64,000 bases of DNA from the NCBI GenBank assembly GCA_003342895.1, contig PTFA01000406.1:443755-507754 (forward strand), given 5' to 3'. The position numbers and the translations under genes are program-made. The stretch comes from Casuarius casuarius (lineage: Eukaryota > Chordata > Aves > Casuariiformes > Casuariidae). Below are positions 38,401-60,910 of the stretch, piece after piece. Each line of letters begins with the position of its first letter. Position 1 is the stretch's first letter. The notes below the pieces were generated by a model that was not told the origin of the DNA, did not search any database, and was given only the letters and a program-made list of their open reading frames with translations.

Positions 38401-41273
38401 GTGAAAAAGGAAAGGAAATCTTGGTCAGTAGAAAAAAATCAGAAAAGACATAAGACAAAGCATATTTTTACAAAGAAGAATGGATTGCAGTTTGTCTTGA
38501 ACTAGGATATACTCAAAGTAAGTCACCTACCGACTATAAGTTTAAGGTAGAAGTCAATTTCCCAAACTGTAAGTGGATGATCCTGGAGAATCTGTGCATT
38601 TCCCAGTTTAAAGTACTAAATTCTCTTGATTTGCCTCAGTTCTATAATAAGCCTATCAGTCATTCCTTTTAAAAAGAGACTAAACTGTGTAGGTTTGAAA
38701 GTTCTTGAAAACATTGCTTTCTTACCAAGTTCCTAATATCAAAAGAATAGGAATAAGAGGTATGGCCTTCATGTAGTTGACATTCACAAATTATTCCTGA
38801 TATTCCGAGCAGTTACAGGTAGAGATAATAGGGTGTTGTCTAAATACTTCGGGATTATGTATGCATATATTTATTTTACAAGTAAATAGATAGGCCTCCA
38901 TCAGCATCTTGCTCAGACCTGTTACTACTGACTGTGCTGTATTTCTGGGATGATACAAAAAAAGTGAATCATACAGGCTAGAGGAGTTCTAATTCATTTT
39001 CCTTAAAGTCTCTGAAACATAGGACAGTCTAATTCTACCCAAAGAGATTAATGGAGAGAAAGTCATTATTGTTGTTCTGAAAAGCTCCTTGAAATGAGAA
39101 AATGAGGTAAAGCACTTTGAAAGGAGATGAAGGCTTTCTCTCTCCCTACAAGTATATGAGCTCATCTTAACACTGTACTTCCGTAACATCTTGATAGCAA
39201 CCCATGAGAATAGAAGGGGCTGCAAAGTGCCATGAATTATCACTGGCTCTGACTTCACTGCTAAGGAAGTTATTTCTGCGGTCTGAGTTGAGTGAGCCAG
39301 TGCTGGTGACAGTGAGAACCAGAGGTCCAACCATTAGCTGTAATACAGACTAGTGGAATAGCATATAACCTGTAAAGAAACAAGTTCAGTTACTTAGACA
39401 GCAGTCTGGGCTCCAGAGCAAGATTGCTCTGTAGAAAGGAGCACAGGCCTGCTGACATTACTGACTTTGGCAGTAGATTTTGCCTCACGCTTTGGGTGGT
39501 GCTCTCTACAAGGACCCCAGATGTCTCTCAGCCCAGGATGTCCGGAAATCTTAGAGGAACAACACTACAAAGGCTGAGACAAACTGCCACACATGTGCAG
39601 GGAATCTATGTTTGTGGACATGTCACCTCTGCTCTACCTGTAAAGATAATTACACATGTGAAATTTAATTCAGTATGTCCAGAATGCCTTCCTACAGAAT
39701 GCCTTGACCAGCAGCTCTCTGTATCAGTATAGATACAAACACACATTGCATACTCTTCAATGCACGAAGTCTTTGCCAGTTTTTAAATGACTTCTATACC
39801 TGTGCAAACCATACTTAAACAATAATACTAGGTGCAGCATTACCACATTTAGGCAGAAGTTACAATATACAAGTTGCTCCTGGCATTCAGTGTATTTATT
39901 GAACCAGGTTTTTCACATGGGCTCGTAAGCTGTCATTGAATTCTTGAGCTGATTTGAGTCTGGCTGCCAAAGACCTTTCCTTGTGTTTGCTTTACCAGCA
40001 GCACAGAGAATTGGTTCAGGGAGCTGCTGTTGCTGAAGGCTGCCTTTTTTGAATTCATTTCCAGCTGAATCTGCTCCCTGAACAAGTTTCCCATGCACTA
40101 CTGCTGGTGCAAGAAAGGCGGTACGTATGTGTGGTTGGGATTAGGAAGTTGGGTGGGACTTAGTGCTATAAAATGTCTGTGGAAGCACACCTAAGGGTTC
40201 AGTCTAAAGAACTGAGATCAAAGCAACTAGAAGGCTACTTTCAATCCCAAGAGTGCAGAGTTTGGAAATCATTGCTTTACTTTGGCTGGAGGATAGGAAA
40301 TGGATGGTGAAGGAAATGTATAATTGATCTCTGTCCTGAGAGAATCAAGGTGGAGAAAGCAGTGGCTTCCTTGTTCTGCATGTGGATGGAGCTGCTAAGT
40401 GATGCAGTGCCTAGTTACGATGACAAGTTATCAAGCATTAGTAGCAGTGAAAAATATTTTATTGTAAATCTGATTTCCTGTTTTGCTATTAAACAAAGGA
40501 ACCAGATAAAATTTTACCATGTGAGTTCTGGGGGAAAACAGATTTGGGTCCAATTCCTATCTGTGTAAAAGGTTGATTAAGCAAGCAAATGAAACCAAAT
40601 CCTGGTGAGAATGATATATGATACAAAAATTTAATATTTAGCCTAGATGGGGGTACTTTCTGTGTACACAGTGCCAAGAGCAGGTCGAAGAAACTGTCTC
40701 TGAGAGAGCGTGAAGAACCACTACAAAAGGTGCACTCCTTACATTCCCCTTGGTGATATTTGGAATGGAGCAGTTTAGAGAAAGATAAATGGAATATGTA
40801 CTTCCTTTATTTAGATTATGATTTCAGATATTTAGAATTAACTTCAAGAGCTGAAAATAAAAACAAAAAAGAGAAACCAAGGCTTGGAGCTACAACAAAA
40901 GAGTATCTTCAGCATTTGGAAGAACAAAGATTGAGTTCAGATCTGATTATTATTAGCTCTTGGTAATAATGTAAAATCTTAAATCTGCTTTCCTGGCTTT
41001 TTGAAAACTCTGCAAAGATTTGCCCTATTGTATCTTGGGTTCATAAAGGCCTGCTCCCTGCTTAGTTACTTTGATCATGGTTCTTCTCCTAACACAGCAG
41101 GAAGCAAATTCTTCACTTGCATCACCTCTTCTAAAATTGTTTTTTTCTTTTTATTTTTTTTAAACAAAGTCAGACTCCTGTTGAACCCCATTTGATACAT
41201 TCTTCTATTCTGACAGTGATCTGTTGATAACTATTCAATGAGTACAATTTCCAACTGGTTCCATAAAGCTGAA
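32441..41273. other. Spacer between RCL1 and AK3, proximal part
   Basis: No exon, RNA gene or retrotransposon recognised apart from the degenerate repeat cluster at about 33573-33930. Open frames here are short and lack recognisable homology. The two genes are transcribed away from this spacer, so enhancers could lie here, but none can be called from sequence alone. Confidence 0.6.
33573..33930. repeat. Degenerate tandem repeats with CCATCCAG start
   Basis: Units starting CCATCC(A/T)G-like recur at 33573, 33646, 33692 and 33749 (steps 73, 46 and 57). They are followed by variants of GAGACAGGACTGGAGACAGG. The block continues as GC-rich sequence to about 33930. It may be an old minisatellite or an internal part of an unclassified repeat family. 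Confidence 0.5.
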
Positions 41274-41506
41274 ACACAGGAAGGTCTGTCTGAACACAAG
41301 GAAAAACATCTTTACTGTGAGGGTGACTGAGCACTGGAACAGGTTGCCCAGAGAGGTTGTGCAGTCTCCTTCCTTGGAGCTATTCAAAAGCCGTCTGGAT
41401 AGGGTCCTGGGCAACGTGCTCCAGGTGACCCTGCTGGGGCAGGGAGTTGGATGAGGTGATCTCCAGAGGTCCCTCCCAACCTCAAACATTCTGTGATTCT
41501 GTGATT
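41274..41506 (+). mobile_element. CR1 LINE, 5'-truncated 3' end
   Basis: It contains the characteristic CR1 tail: GTGAGGGTGACTGAGCACTG, GGAACAGGTTGCCCAGAGAG, GATCTCCAGAGGTCCCTCCC and the terminal ATTCTGTGATTCTGTGAT repeats. About 230 bp, plus orientation. CR1 is the dominant bird LINE and usually occurs as such truncated copies. Confidence 0.95.
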
Positions 41507-44500
41507 TCTTGCTAAACCTCAAGAGGGATCTCCCTCCATGTTCGTGTCAGGCTCTTCTCTTCCAAAAGATCTACTTACTAGTGACTTGTAATCTACTGTG
41601 TGAATCTACTGAGTTGTATTCACAACAACCATGCAGGGCAGGAGCTGTGCTAAAAGGACATGTGATTCCAAAATCTGGTCTTCTGTAGACAAGAGAAGGA
41701 TCTTAATACGTGTCTGCCTCAAAGTTTCATATATGCAACATGGGAAGAGGTTTGGTCAGCGTTAGCTGTCATTGGACTAGGATGATACAATTCTATCTGC
41801 TGTGATTAAAAAGTGAATGAGAAGATAAGTGATATTATTAGCAGCTAGATTGGGATGGATTAAAATAAATGTCCTAACAAGATTTTTTTTTCTCTGAAAT
41901 GATAACACAGATCCTCCTGTTTACATGTGATTCACTTGGAGGCAGAGCTAAGAAAATGCAATATAATCTGGAAGACAAGTTTTCCTCATTTTACCAGATA
42001 TTGGACAATGTTAGGTATTTTAAGTGTATTGCCTAGCACGCATACACCATAGCTCACATACAAAAAAAAGGGAAAACGCCTCTGTTAAATAAGGGGAGCA
42101 CCGTGAGTGTCTGAAAGCACGGCGTGCCCACCAGACGTAGCAGCAGCGTCTTTAGACATCGGCTTAGTGCCACCTAGTGACTGAAAGTGTTACTGTACGT
42201 CTTAAATTTCCACTTCAGAGTGCATAAGGGCGATTGTTTTTTTCGTTTTAAGTGGATATGAAGCAATATTGTGTGAAGCCTGTGAAAATGTTGTGTGGTT
42301 ATGGCTGAATCGTGTAAGTGTTCCTAGAAAAAGAAACAAGAGTTAAAAATCAATCATTTTGAGTGTTATTTTTCCTATGATAGTATTAGTGACTCTTCAG
42401 TCTACGCACGCAACATTCATTAATTTATTATAATTTATTAAATATTAAAAGACGTAAGATTAGTTTTAACTCTGATCGTTCTTGCTTATCCAGGTAAGGG
42501 TGATACGCAGCATTCACTAGTGATGTATTTTTACTCCCTCCCTATGCCCTTTATACTAAATGTAATATTAGAGGACTTATATTGTTATATAATACATTCC
42601 CTGCTGAACATGGATATTTTGCAGGGATTGGGCACATGCCAGAGGAAACAGTATAAATTCAGAGTTCCAGCTCAACTATTCTCTGGATATTTTTTCTTTT
42701 CCTGACAGTTCATTAGGATTGTGGGAGCATGTTACTTTATAATAATGCAAAGGATACTTCTATGTATGTGCAAACTCTTACTTTCCAACTCATATGCAAC
42801 CATGAATTTCAGCATCTCACTCCTGAAGAAAGCTCTGTACTTCTAGCAGACCTGACTGCAGTATGTTTTTTGAACAGATAATGGATCTCAGTGTAACAAC
42901 TCCTTATTTTCCTGAATTTCTGCATGTATTTGAAACTGCAAGTTTAAGAAGCAGCTTCAATCTTCATTTTATTTCATCTTTGAATTAACTTTTTTTTCCT
43001 CAAGACAGAAAAAGAATGATCAGTGTAGAATGTTTATACTTCTTAGCTAAGACTCTGAAGCCAAGTTTAACTTTATTCATGTGAGGAGCCCTCTGCAGTT
43101 TTCCTATATGATATGGCACATTTTCAGGAAGATTATCAACTTTGGATAATCAGCCATAACTGGCTTGAGAAACAGCCCGAAATTTCTGAACAACTCTTCT
43201 TAGGGTGGTGCATTCAACTAGTAAGTTTTACCAGGTTTATACGTAACTTCTCACTGAAACAATTTTAGATGTACAAAGTGTATAAAAATAGGATGAATAT
43301 GTTAGTAAAGAGCCTGTATGGGAGAAAGAACATTGGAAATATACATATTAATTTTCATAAGTTCTGCATCAGGCCCTTAGTATGTCTTCTGTTGTCCCCC
43401 CCTGCTTTGGATATTGTTGTTACTTATTCAGGAAATTCATGAGAGCATGACGGAAGTATATTTTTATGCACCATATAAATCAAGGAGCCTGAAGAGTTTT
43501 GCAAAAGCAAAAGACCCCCAAATGGAACCCCAAAATTCCACATCCAAATCAGAACACGTATGGGCTGAAAAAAAGCATGGAAATTTTTTTTAAAAGAAAA
43601 ACACTGAGAAATCTGTGGAAAAATGGGTATTGGAAAAAATGAAAGCTGGAATACAGCCCTAGCTCAGGTGTACAATGCCCAAATTACATGAGATGTGGGA
43701 GAAATGTGTAGAGCTATTCATGTAAAGACAAACATCTGCATTTTTGAAAGTGTTTTCTTGTCATGTTTTTGAGGAATCAAAGAATGTAGCTTTATGTATG
43801 TCAGAAATTCTTTGTCAGTTGCAACCCTCATGTGGAATATGGGAGAAAAGAGAAGGTCTTGTGTGGCTGTAAATCTGGTTCTGTGATGCACTGGGCCTCA
43901 TACTAAGGGAAAACTGAGGGTAGGAAGGTCACGAACATTTTTATCTCATCGTATCACCTCCAAAAGAGTAAATCTGTGTTCAAGTTCCTCTACACAAAAA
44001 TGTTTAAGAGGTTCTTGATAAATCAGTAGTTGGGTTTCCTGCTTGCAAACAATTACATTCAGGCAAATCTCTGGATAAATACTTAGTGCTTCAGAATGTG
44101 GATGATTTTTTGGAACTCCAGACAAACAGTGCCAAATTCATGATAATGTTTAAGGGAAAGGAAGTTTGACACACTTACTGTTTCCTATTTTCAGGGAACT
44201 GCTTTGTCTCTGTCTTTTTTCTTCCTTGGCAGGTCTTGTAGACATAATCACAGAATACTAATTAAATAATTGTTTGTTACAATGTGATGCATATGACATT
44301 TGATAGAGGATGGACATGCTCACTGAAATCAGGGCAGTCTTATTTTCTGAAAACATCTGTTTAAATTGTTTCCAGATGCTGCTATTGGAGTTACAGATGT
44401 TTTCCACTGCATCTGAACCCTTTGATTTGTACAGAATATAGCAAGTTTGTCTCCCTTGTTTATTTCACTTCTTTTCATTTGTATACTCCTCTTCTCTTTC

Positions 44501-46732
44501 ATACACATATTTTTAGTTCTGTCCTTGTCATCCCTCTGCTGCAACTTCTGATGACTTCCTATCATCTGTTAACAATTTGCAAGTATCCGTTTCATGTCAA
44601 GGCACATGAAAACAAAAATGGGAAAACAGCTCTCCCAAAACTGACTCACTCCATTGGCAGCCAGAATGTCCCCACGTGACTGCAGTAAGCTACTTCAGAA
44701 AATAATCACTGACAAATAGACTGGAAAAGACTGATCAGCTGGTATAATGCAAATATAAATGTAATGAAAACTATACTCATTTTGGCATCTGATGCAATAG
44801 AAGAAAGCATTCCTTCCCCTGGTAATGCCAATAGCTTGTTGTCATAGGAGTTCAAGGATTTCTGGAGTCAGGATCAAGATTTTTATTAACTGCCCAGAGA
44901 AGCCACAGAGAGCCTGAATGGAAGGCATTAGGCATCTTACTAATATAAATGCTGTGATCCATACAATCATTACAATTTAATCTCATAATGTAAGGTTATT
45001 ACTGGTTTGCCTTTAATAATTATGGAAGACAATTATTTTCCTGAAAGTAATGATTGGAGAACATGACAGTTAATTGCTTATTGAGATAAATGATATACAG
45101 AAGGTCATTACAAAAATTTCTAAGGGAGCTTTGCTTTCTATTAATCTAAGAGGCCTCTAAGTGTCCAAAAAGATAATACTGTTTTCTAAATATCTGTTGG
45201 TTCACATATTTAACTTAATTATTTCGTTTTATTTGTATATTTTCCTTTTAGTTATATTTTGAGGGATGTCTGAAGCAATCTGTGATTAGTGCTTTGTATA
45301 GAATTAAGTAGGACTCCTTCATTACAGACTATAATCTATAATGAGCCTGTTATCAACCTATAACCATATACCCTGTAATAGTATTGCCATTGCTAGTAAC
45401 AGGCCATAAGCTTTGTACTGAGTTTGCAAGGCCTTAGGACAGAGAATTGTTAGTCTTGCTCTGTCTGAACCCTTTTTGACCTGCCTGCAGCTTTGTTTTA
45501 CTGGGTTTAGCTGTGACAGCAATTTCTCTAATTGACTAGGCTATGGCTACTTTATTTTACTTCTGTTATCTTTGTATGCTATGACCATAGTTTTATATAA
45601 AGAGCAGTAACAAGCAGGCACTGGAGACCCCACACCTATAAACAACTCACCAATGGTTAGTTAAGGAAATGCAGAGCTGGAGCCAGACAAAACTGGATTT
45701 AAAGGGTAACAAAGAGAATAAAGAAATAGTATCTAACATAGGTAAAAGGCACCATGTATAGTAAGTTTTGATATAACATGGAGCTGCAGGCTGGTGAAGA
45801 AAGAGCAACAAGTAAAAGTGCCTTAGCAAGCATACAAAAATGGCCCCAAGTGCATCCTAGAGAAAGGAAGAATAAAGCATCAGCATGAACATCATATTCC
45901 TCTTGGTGAAGGATTTTAGGTGCTGACAACTTGCCGTAACACCCCACCAGAATGAGACCACCAACCTTAGTACCCAAAGGAAGTGTGGGCATAACATCAG
46001 GAGAGAGATGGAAATTGAGAAGTGTGTGTATAACAATTTTAACTCTAGTATTACTATTACAATTGAAACTTTTTCTGCATATATATATTCTTTCTCTAAT
46101 AACTCTGGATTAATAATGATTCTTTGATTATGCTGTTAAGATTTCAGTTATACAAATAATACATACTTGGCCTCATATATATGATGTGTTTCCTCTTTGC
46201 CCATAAACAAGATTTTGAGCCTAGCAAGTTAGTGTGTAAACAGTAAATTTCTGGCTCAAGAACATACGTTTCCCAAGAGGCTTGGTGTTTTGGAAAAGCC
46301 CATTTTATGAGTAAGTGTTAAGTTGCTCCATACTCAGAATCAGGAAGGAATAATGTGTTAGACTCTTTAATAAAGCTAGGACTGATGCCAACATATGATA
46401 TTGTTTTATCCTTCACCTTTGCAAAGCACAAAATACTATTTAAACCAAGATAATGAATCACAGCTGGAAGTTTTCATTTGTAGTAAGTCTTGTCTTTGCT
46501 ATTGAAACTATCAGGTAGACAAGAACAGCTAACCATGATTCAGAGTAGATACTAATTCCAACCCATGCCGAATTAAAGAGGAAAAAATTTGCTCCTCAAA
46601 TACTTATGATGGTATAAATTTTTGAGAGAGAATTTGCAAATATATTGTGTATATATATGCTAGGCTTCATGTGCTAAGTGCTTTATGACTTTTTTGTATG
46701 ATTAATAAGATATCTTATTCAAAGGTATGGTA
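41507..46732. other. Spacer between two CR1 copies
   Basis: AT-rich DNA without recognised exons or RNA genes. The frames seen have no homology that I can name. Confidence 0.6.
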
Positions 46733-47845
46733 TCACAGAATAATTCAGGTTGGACTTACTCCTAGAGACATGTGTCTCTATTCCAATCTCGTGACCAAAA
46801 CAGGGTTAAGACTGGCTTGCTCATAGCTTTATCCGGTTGGGTCTTAAAAACTTCCAAGGTTGGAGACAGCACAATGTTTCTGGGCCCTGGCTCCACTGCC
46901 TGACAGTGCTCATGGTGTATTTCCTTATATCCAGCGTGAACCTTCCATTTCAATTTATGTCTGTTGTCTCTTGGTCTCCTGCTATGCACTTTAGTGAAGA
47001 GCCCAGCTCTGCCTCCTCAGTAACCTCCTCCTAAGTATTAGAAGGCTGGTTTAGGTCCCCTTCCCTTCTCCGGCTGAAAAAGCCCAGTTCCCTCAGACTC
47101 TCATAGGGACAGTACACCTGCACCCATCCACCTCGGGGGTTCTCTGCTGAACTTGCCCTAGTTAACCAAAGTCTTTCTTGTACCGGGGCGGGGGGGAGAG
47201 GGAGGGAGGCAAAACTGGCTACAGCATACAGATGTGGTCTAAGGAGTGCCTAATGGTGGGGGGATAATCACTTCTCTTGATCTATGGTTATGCTCCTGTT
47301 AGTACAGCCCAGGATGCTATTGGCCTTCTTTGCTGTCAGGCCATACTGCTGCCGTTTGGTTTGCTGTCCACCACTGCCCCCCCGGGCTTTCTGGCAGAGC
47401 TGCTGCTAGTGGGTCAGTCCCCAGCCTGTACTGTTGCAGGTAGTTAGTGCATCCTAGGCACAGGACTTCGCATTCGTCCTTATTTAATTCCATCAGGTTC
47501 CTGTTGGCCCATTTAGCAGCCTGTCTAGGTCCCACTGAAGTGCAGCCCTGCCCTTGAGTGTATCTGCTAAGATCTCATGGTTTGGTTCATCTGCAAAGTT
47601 GATGAGGGTGCGCTCTGTCTCCTCCTGCCTAGTTACTGACAGATATTAAACCTGACAAACCAGACTTGTTAACTAGCCTCCAGATAGGGTACGAAACATT
47701 ACCCACTACACTTTGAGCTTGATTCTAGCCAGTTTTTCACCCATCTAATTGTCCACCCATTTAGAACATAACAACCCTGCTTGGATGGGGACTAAAATGA
47801 TTTGGAAGACCACATCAGAAGCCTTGTTAAGGTTATTATAAGGCT
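46733..47845 (-). mobile_element. CR1 LINE fragment, about 1.1 kb, decayed
   Basis: Minus orientation: the CR1 3' end is at 46733 (CACAGAATAATTCAGGTTGG). Reading back it shows typical pieces such as CAGGATGCTATTGGCCTTCT and CAGCCTGTACTGTTGCAGG. Remnants of the ORF2 C-terminal region are visible on the minus strand at 47317-47535 (KWANRNLMELNKDECEVLCL and onward to QYRLGTDPLAAAL), broken by frameshifts. It is more diverged and longer than the copy at 41274. Confidence 0.92.
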
Positions 47846-49530
47846 GTAACTTGCTCCTTATGTAAACAAAAAAGTTTCTGTATAGAATAGAACAGCTAGG
47901 AACTGGTTACTTGACACTGCTTGAAGAATTCTTTATCAAACTCAAAAGATATCCCCAAGAAGACAATTCAAGAACGCTTTTGACTATTCAGGTCTTAGCA
48001 AGGTCCTTCACTGAATTACTTATGATTGAAAGGTTATTGAGAAATCTGAAAAACTCTCTGTTGGAAAGAATATCTGGACTTGTTTGAAACAAGATTTCAA
48101 CTTTTACTCAGCCACTCTGAAATCAAAGGGCTACTTCAATAAACTTACCTAGCAGGAGCCAGGATTTTAACTTACACAGATATGCTACACATGTGAATAA
48201 GGCATCTGGGCCATAAACGTAAGAAGGTAAATTCAGAATACAGTCCAAATTGTATTAATAATTGGTGTTAGTGTGCTAAGATATGAGTAATTAAATCTGA
48301 ATGAAGATAATCAAATTTCATCTTCCAAGCATTAAACTGATGGCTACAGAAAACACCAAGTGCACATTTTTAAATATGGCATAACCGTGTAAAACACTGT
48401 TTAAGAACTAATGAACTAATGATCTATTTCAGTGCTACAGGTCCTCCTACTATCCCCTTTTTCTACTGCTGGATCTGTGACAACTATTGAGTGAAACCAC
48501 TGGGAAGGTTGGAATCTGGCAAAGACAATCAGGGAGGAGGGAGCAATCATTTCTTTTACTACATAATTTTTACAACCTAAGTAACCCACATTTTATGCTG
48601 CAAAGGCCGTGTGTGTGTGTGTGCGCGCGCGCACGTGTGCATGTGCAGGTGCGTGTGTGTGTTGCCTCTCTAGCCACCGTCATCCACTCCTTGCCTATCC
48701 TGCATTAAGTCCAGACAGGTTTCTAAGTAGCATTTGACAGTGCAATTATCTTAGCTTCCCTCTGAAGTTTTTCTGAGTGGCTCAATAGTACCTGTAAAGG
48801 GGCAGACCATCGAGTTTCTGCTTTAACATGTAGAAAAATTATTTCTGGTTTTTTTTGTATATAGTGTGCTTGGAGTTACTGAGCTCTCTGAAAAATCTAG
48901 TATTTGTTGCATATTTATTCCATATAATACATTTCCTTTTTTCCACAGATTTGCTTTAGAAACAGTTAGGTGTTATCTGCACATTTTGTGGATTTCCAGC
49001 TTTCAAATGCTAATATGAAGTTCCAAGCTGAGAATGAACACCATGGTTTTTAACATTTAAATGCCTTTTATGGCCTAATTTTGTTCAAGTCTGTGAATGC
49101 AAATGGTGCTTTGGCAAACGGATGTTTCCCTGGAGACAGTCATATAGCCCTGAATGTTTCACTCCTCCTGTATTCTAAAATAAAGAAGGGTGTTACTATG
49201 GTTCAGTTACAGGAGTTCATATTACTCAGTTTATTATGATTTATGCTGATACTAAGATTTCTGTGCTGAGCCAGTGTTTTCATATGTGGTTGTTAATGCT
49301 GTTCATCTTGTCTAACTGAACAGTTTTGGGGCTCTATTCACATTTTCATATTGTAATCGACTACAAGTCCCTTCAAGCATGTTTTTCTGTTGCTGTTGCG
49401 AATCACCTCTGAAACCACGGAGACTGAAGAGAGTTATAAGCAGGAAAGCTGCATTTCATATATGTTCTTTTTGCGTTTAAGCTCTGCCTTCTGCACAGTC
49501 ACTTTTCCCTGTGGCCCTTCCAGCCGCCCC
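47846..49530. other. Spacer upstream of AK3
   Basis: No exon recognised. It contains the GT/GC tract listed separately. The part next to 49390 is the presumed distal upstream region of AK3. Confidence 0.6.
48608..48662. repeat. Alternating GT/GC/AC tract
   Basis: GTGTGTGTGTGTGCGCGCGC followed by GCACGTGTGCATGTGC. An alternating purine-pyrimidine microsatellite of the type that can adopt Z-DNA. Confidence 0.9.
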
Positions 49531-49726
49531 CCACCAGCACCTCCACCAGCACCAGCACCACCTCCAGCACCACCGCCACCAGCACCACCACCTCCACCAC
49601 CAGCACTTCCAGCATCACCTCCAGCACCAGCACCACCTCCACCAGCACCACCACCTCCACCACCAGCAGCACCAGTACCACCACCACCAGTACCACCACC
49701 ACCAGCACTATCTCCACCAGCACCTC
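49531..49726. repeat. CCACCAGCA-type trinucleotide/nonamer tract entering a gap
   Basis: Nearly 200 bp of CCACCAGCA, CCTCCACCAGCA and CCACCACCAGTA units, ending at the first N. It makes open frames in several phases (Pro/Ala, His/Gln or Gly-rich on the other strand), which are repeat artefacts. It lies upstream of the expected AK3 promoter. Confidence 0.93.
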
Positions 49727-50621
49727 NNNNNNNNNNNNNNNNNNNNNNNNNNNNNNNNNNNNNNNNNNNNNNNNNNNNNNNNNNNNNNNNNNNNNNNNNN
49801 NNNNNNNNNNNNNNNNNNNNNNNNNNNNNNNNNNNNNNNNNNNNNNNNNNNNNNNNNNNNNNNNNNNNNNNNNNNNNNNNNNNNNNNNNNNNNNNNNNNN
49901 NNNNNNNNNNNNNNNNNNNNNNNNNNNNNNNNNNNNNNNNNNNNNNNNNNNNNNNNNNNNNNNNNNNNNNNNNNNNNNNNNNNNNNNNNNNNNNNNNNNN
50001 NNNNNNNNNNNNNNNNNNNNNNNNNNNNNNNNNNNNNNNNNNNNNNNNNNNNNNNNNNNNNNNNNNNNNNNNNNNNNNNNNNNNNNNNNNNNNNNNNNNN
50101 NNNNNNNNNNNNNNNNNNNNNNNNNNNNNNNNNNNNNNNNNNNNNNNNNNNNNNNNNNNNNNNNNNNNNNNNNNNNNNNNNNNNNNNNNNNNNNNNNNNN
50201 NNNNNNNNNNNNNNNNNNNNNNNNNNNNNNNNNNNNNNNNNNNNNNNNNNNNNNNNNNNNNNNNNNNNNNNNNNNNNNNNNNNNNNNNNNNNNNNNNNNN
50301 NNNNNNNNNNNNNNNNNNNNNNNNNNNNNNNNNNNNNNNNNNNNNNNNNNNNNNNNNNNNNNNNNNNNNNNNNNNNNNNNNNNNNNNNNNNNNNNNNNNN
50401 NNNNNNNNNNNNNNNNNNNNNNNNNNNNNNNNNNNNNNNNNNNNNNNNNNNNNNNNNNNNNNNNNNNNNNNNNNNNNNNNNNNNNNNNNNNNNNNNNNNN
50501 NNNNNNNNNNNNNNNNNNNNNNNNNNNNNNNNNNNNNNNNNNNNNNNNNNNNNNNNNNNNNNNNNNNNNNNNNNNNNNNNNNNNNNNNNNNNNNNNNNNN
50601 NNNNNNNNNNNNNNNNNNNNN
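49727..50621. other. Assembly gap (895 N); expected to hold AK3 exon 1
   Basis: A run of N between a CCACCAGCA tract and CpG-rich sequence. AK3 exon 1 (P-loop and about 50 residues) is not found anywhere in the visible sequence upstream of exon 2, so it most likely lies here. Confidence 0.95.
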
Positions 50622-51060
50622 AGCCCGTGCCCTGACGGCGGCCGTGCTCCACAAACAAACAAAAACAACGAAAAAACCTCCAAAAACGGCGGGCAGAATT
50701 TTCAAACTCAAACTTTTTCTTTTTTTTTTTTAATTATAAACACGCTCGTGTCACGCTTCGGTTTCCGCGCGGCTCGTGCTTGCGTACAGCATCGCGAGTA
50801 CCGGGCCGCGAGGCCATTCACAATCATGGCCGGTGGCTCCCCGTGACACCCCACAGCCCCCTCTGCCTGCTGATTTTTATTTTATTTTTATTTTTTGCAA
50901 TGTGCGAAGGGCTGCTTCTGGCTTGCGCTTCTGCTTTTCCTCACGACAGCCTTGAACATCCTCCTGAGAGCCGTACCTCGTCGCAGCCTGAAACGCGCGC
51001 TGTTGATTCGCGGCGCTTTAAAACCGTGAACAGCTATGTTCGCTCGTAACTATTACTGCG
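50622..51060 (+). promoter_or_regulatory. CpG-rich flank, AK3 promoter or start of intron 1 (inferred)
   Basis: CpG-dense segments such as GGCGGCCGTGCTCC, TTCCGCGCGGCTCGTG and CGAGTACCGGGCCGCGAGG follow the gap and give way to AT-rich intron after about 51060. It is consistent with the CpG island of AK3, but no exon or start site can be defined. Confidence 0.5.

Positions 51061-60910
<9,850 letters not shown>

Noticed and set aside
45290..46030. Possible solitary LTR (TATATAAA near 45594, AATAAA near 45717)
   Set aside because: No paired TG...CA ends with target-site duplication could be identified, nor a primer-binding site. TATA-like and AATAAA words are common in AT-rich DNA.
49390..50733. 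Long open frames on both strands across the second gap
   Set aside because: They consist of repeat translation (Pro/Ala, His/Gln, Gly-rich) plus unknown residues from N. Several phases are open at once, the mark of a tandem repeat rather than a gene.
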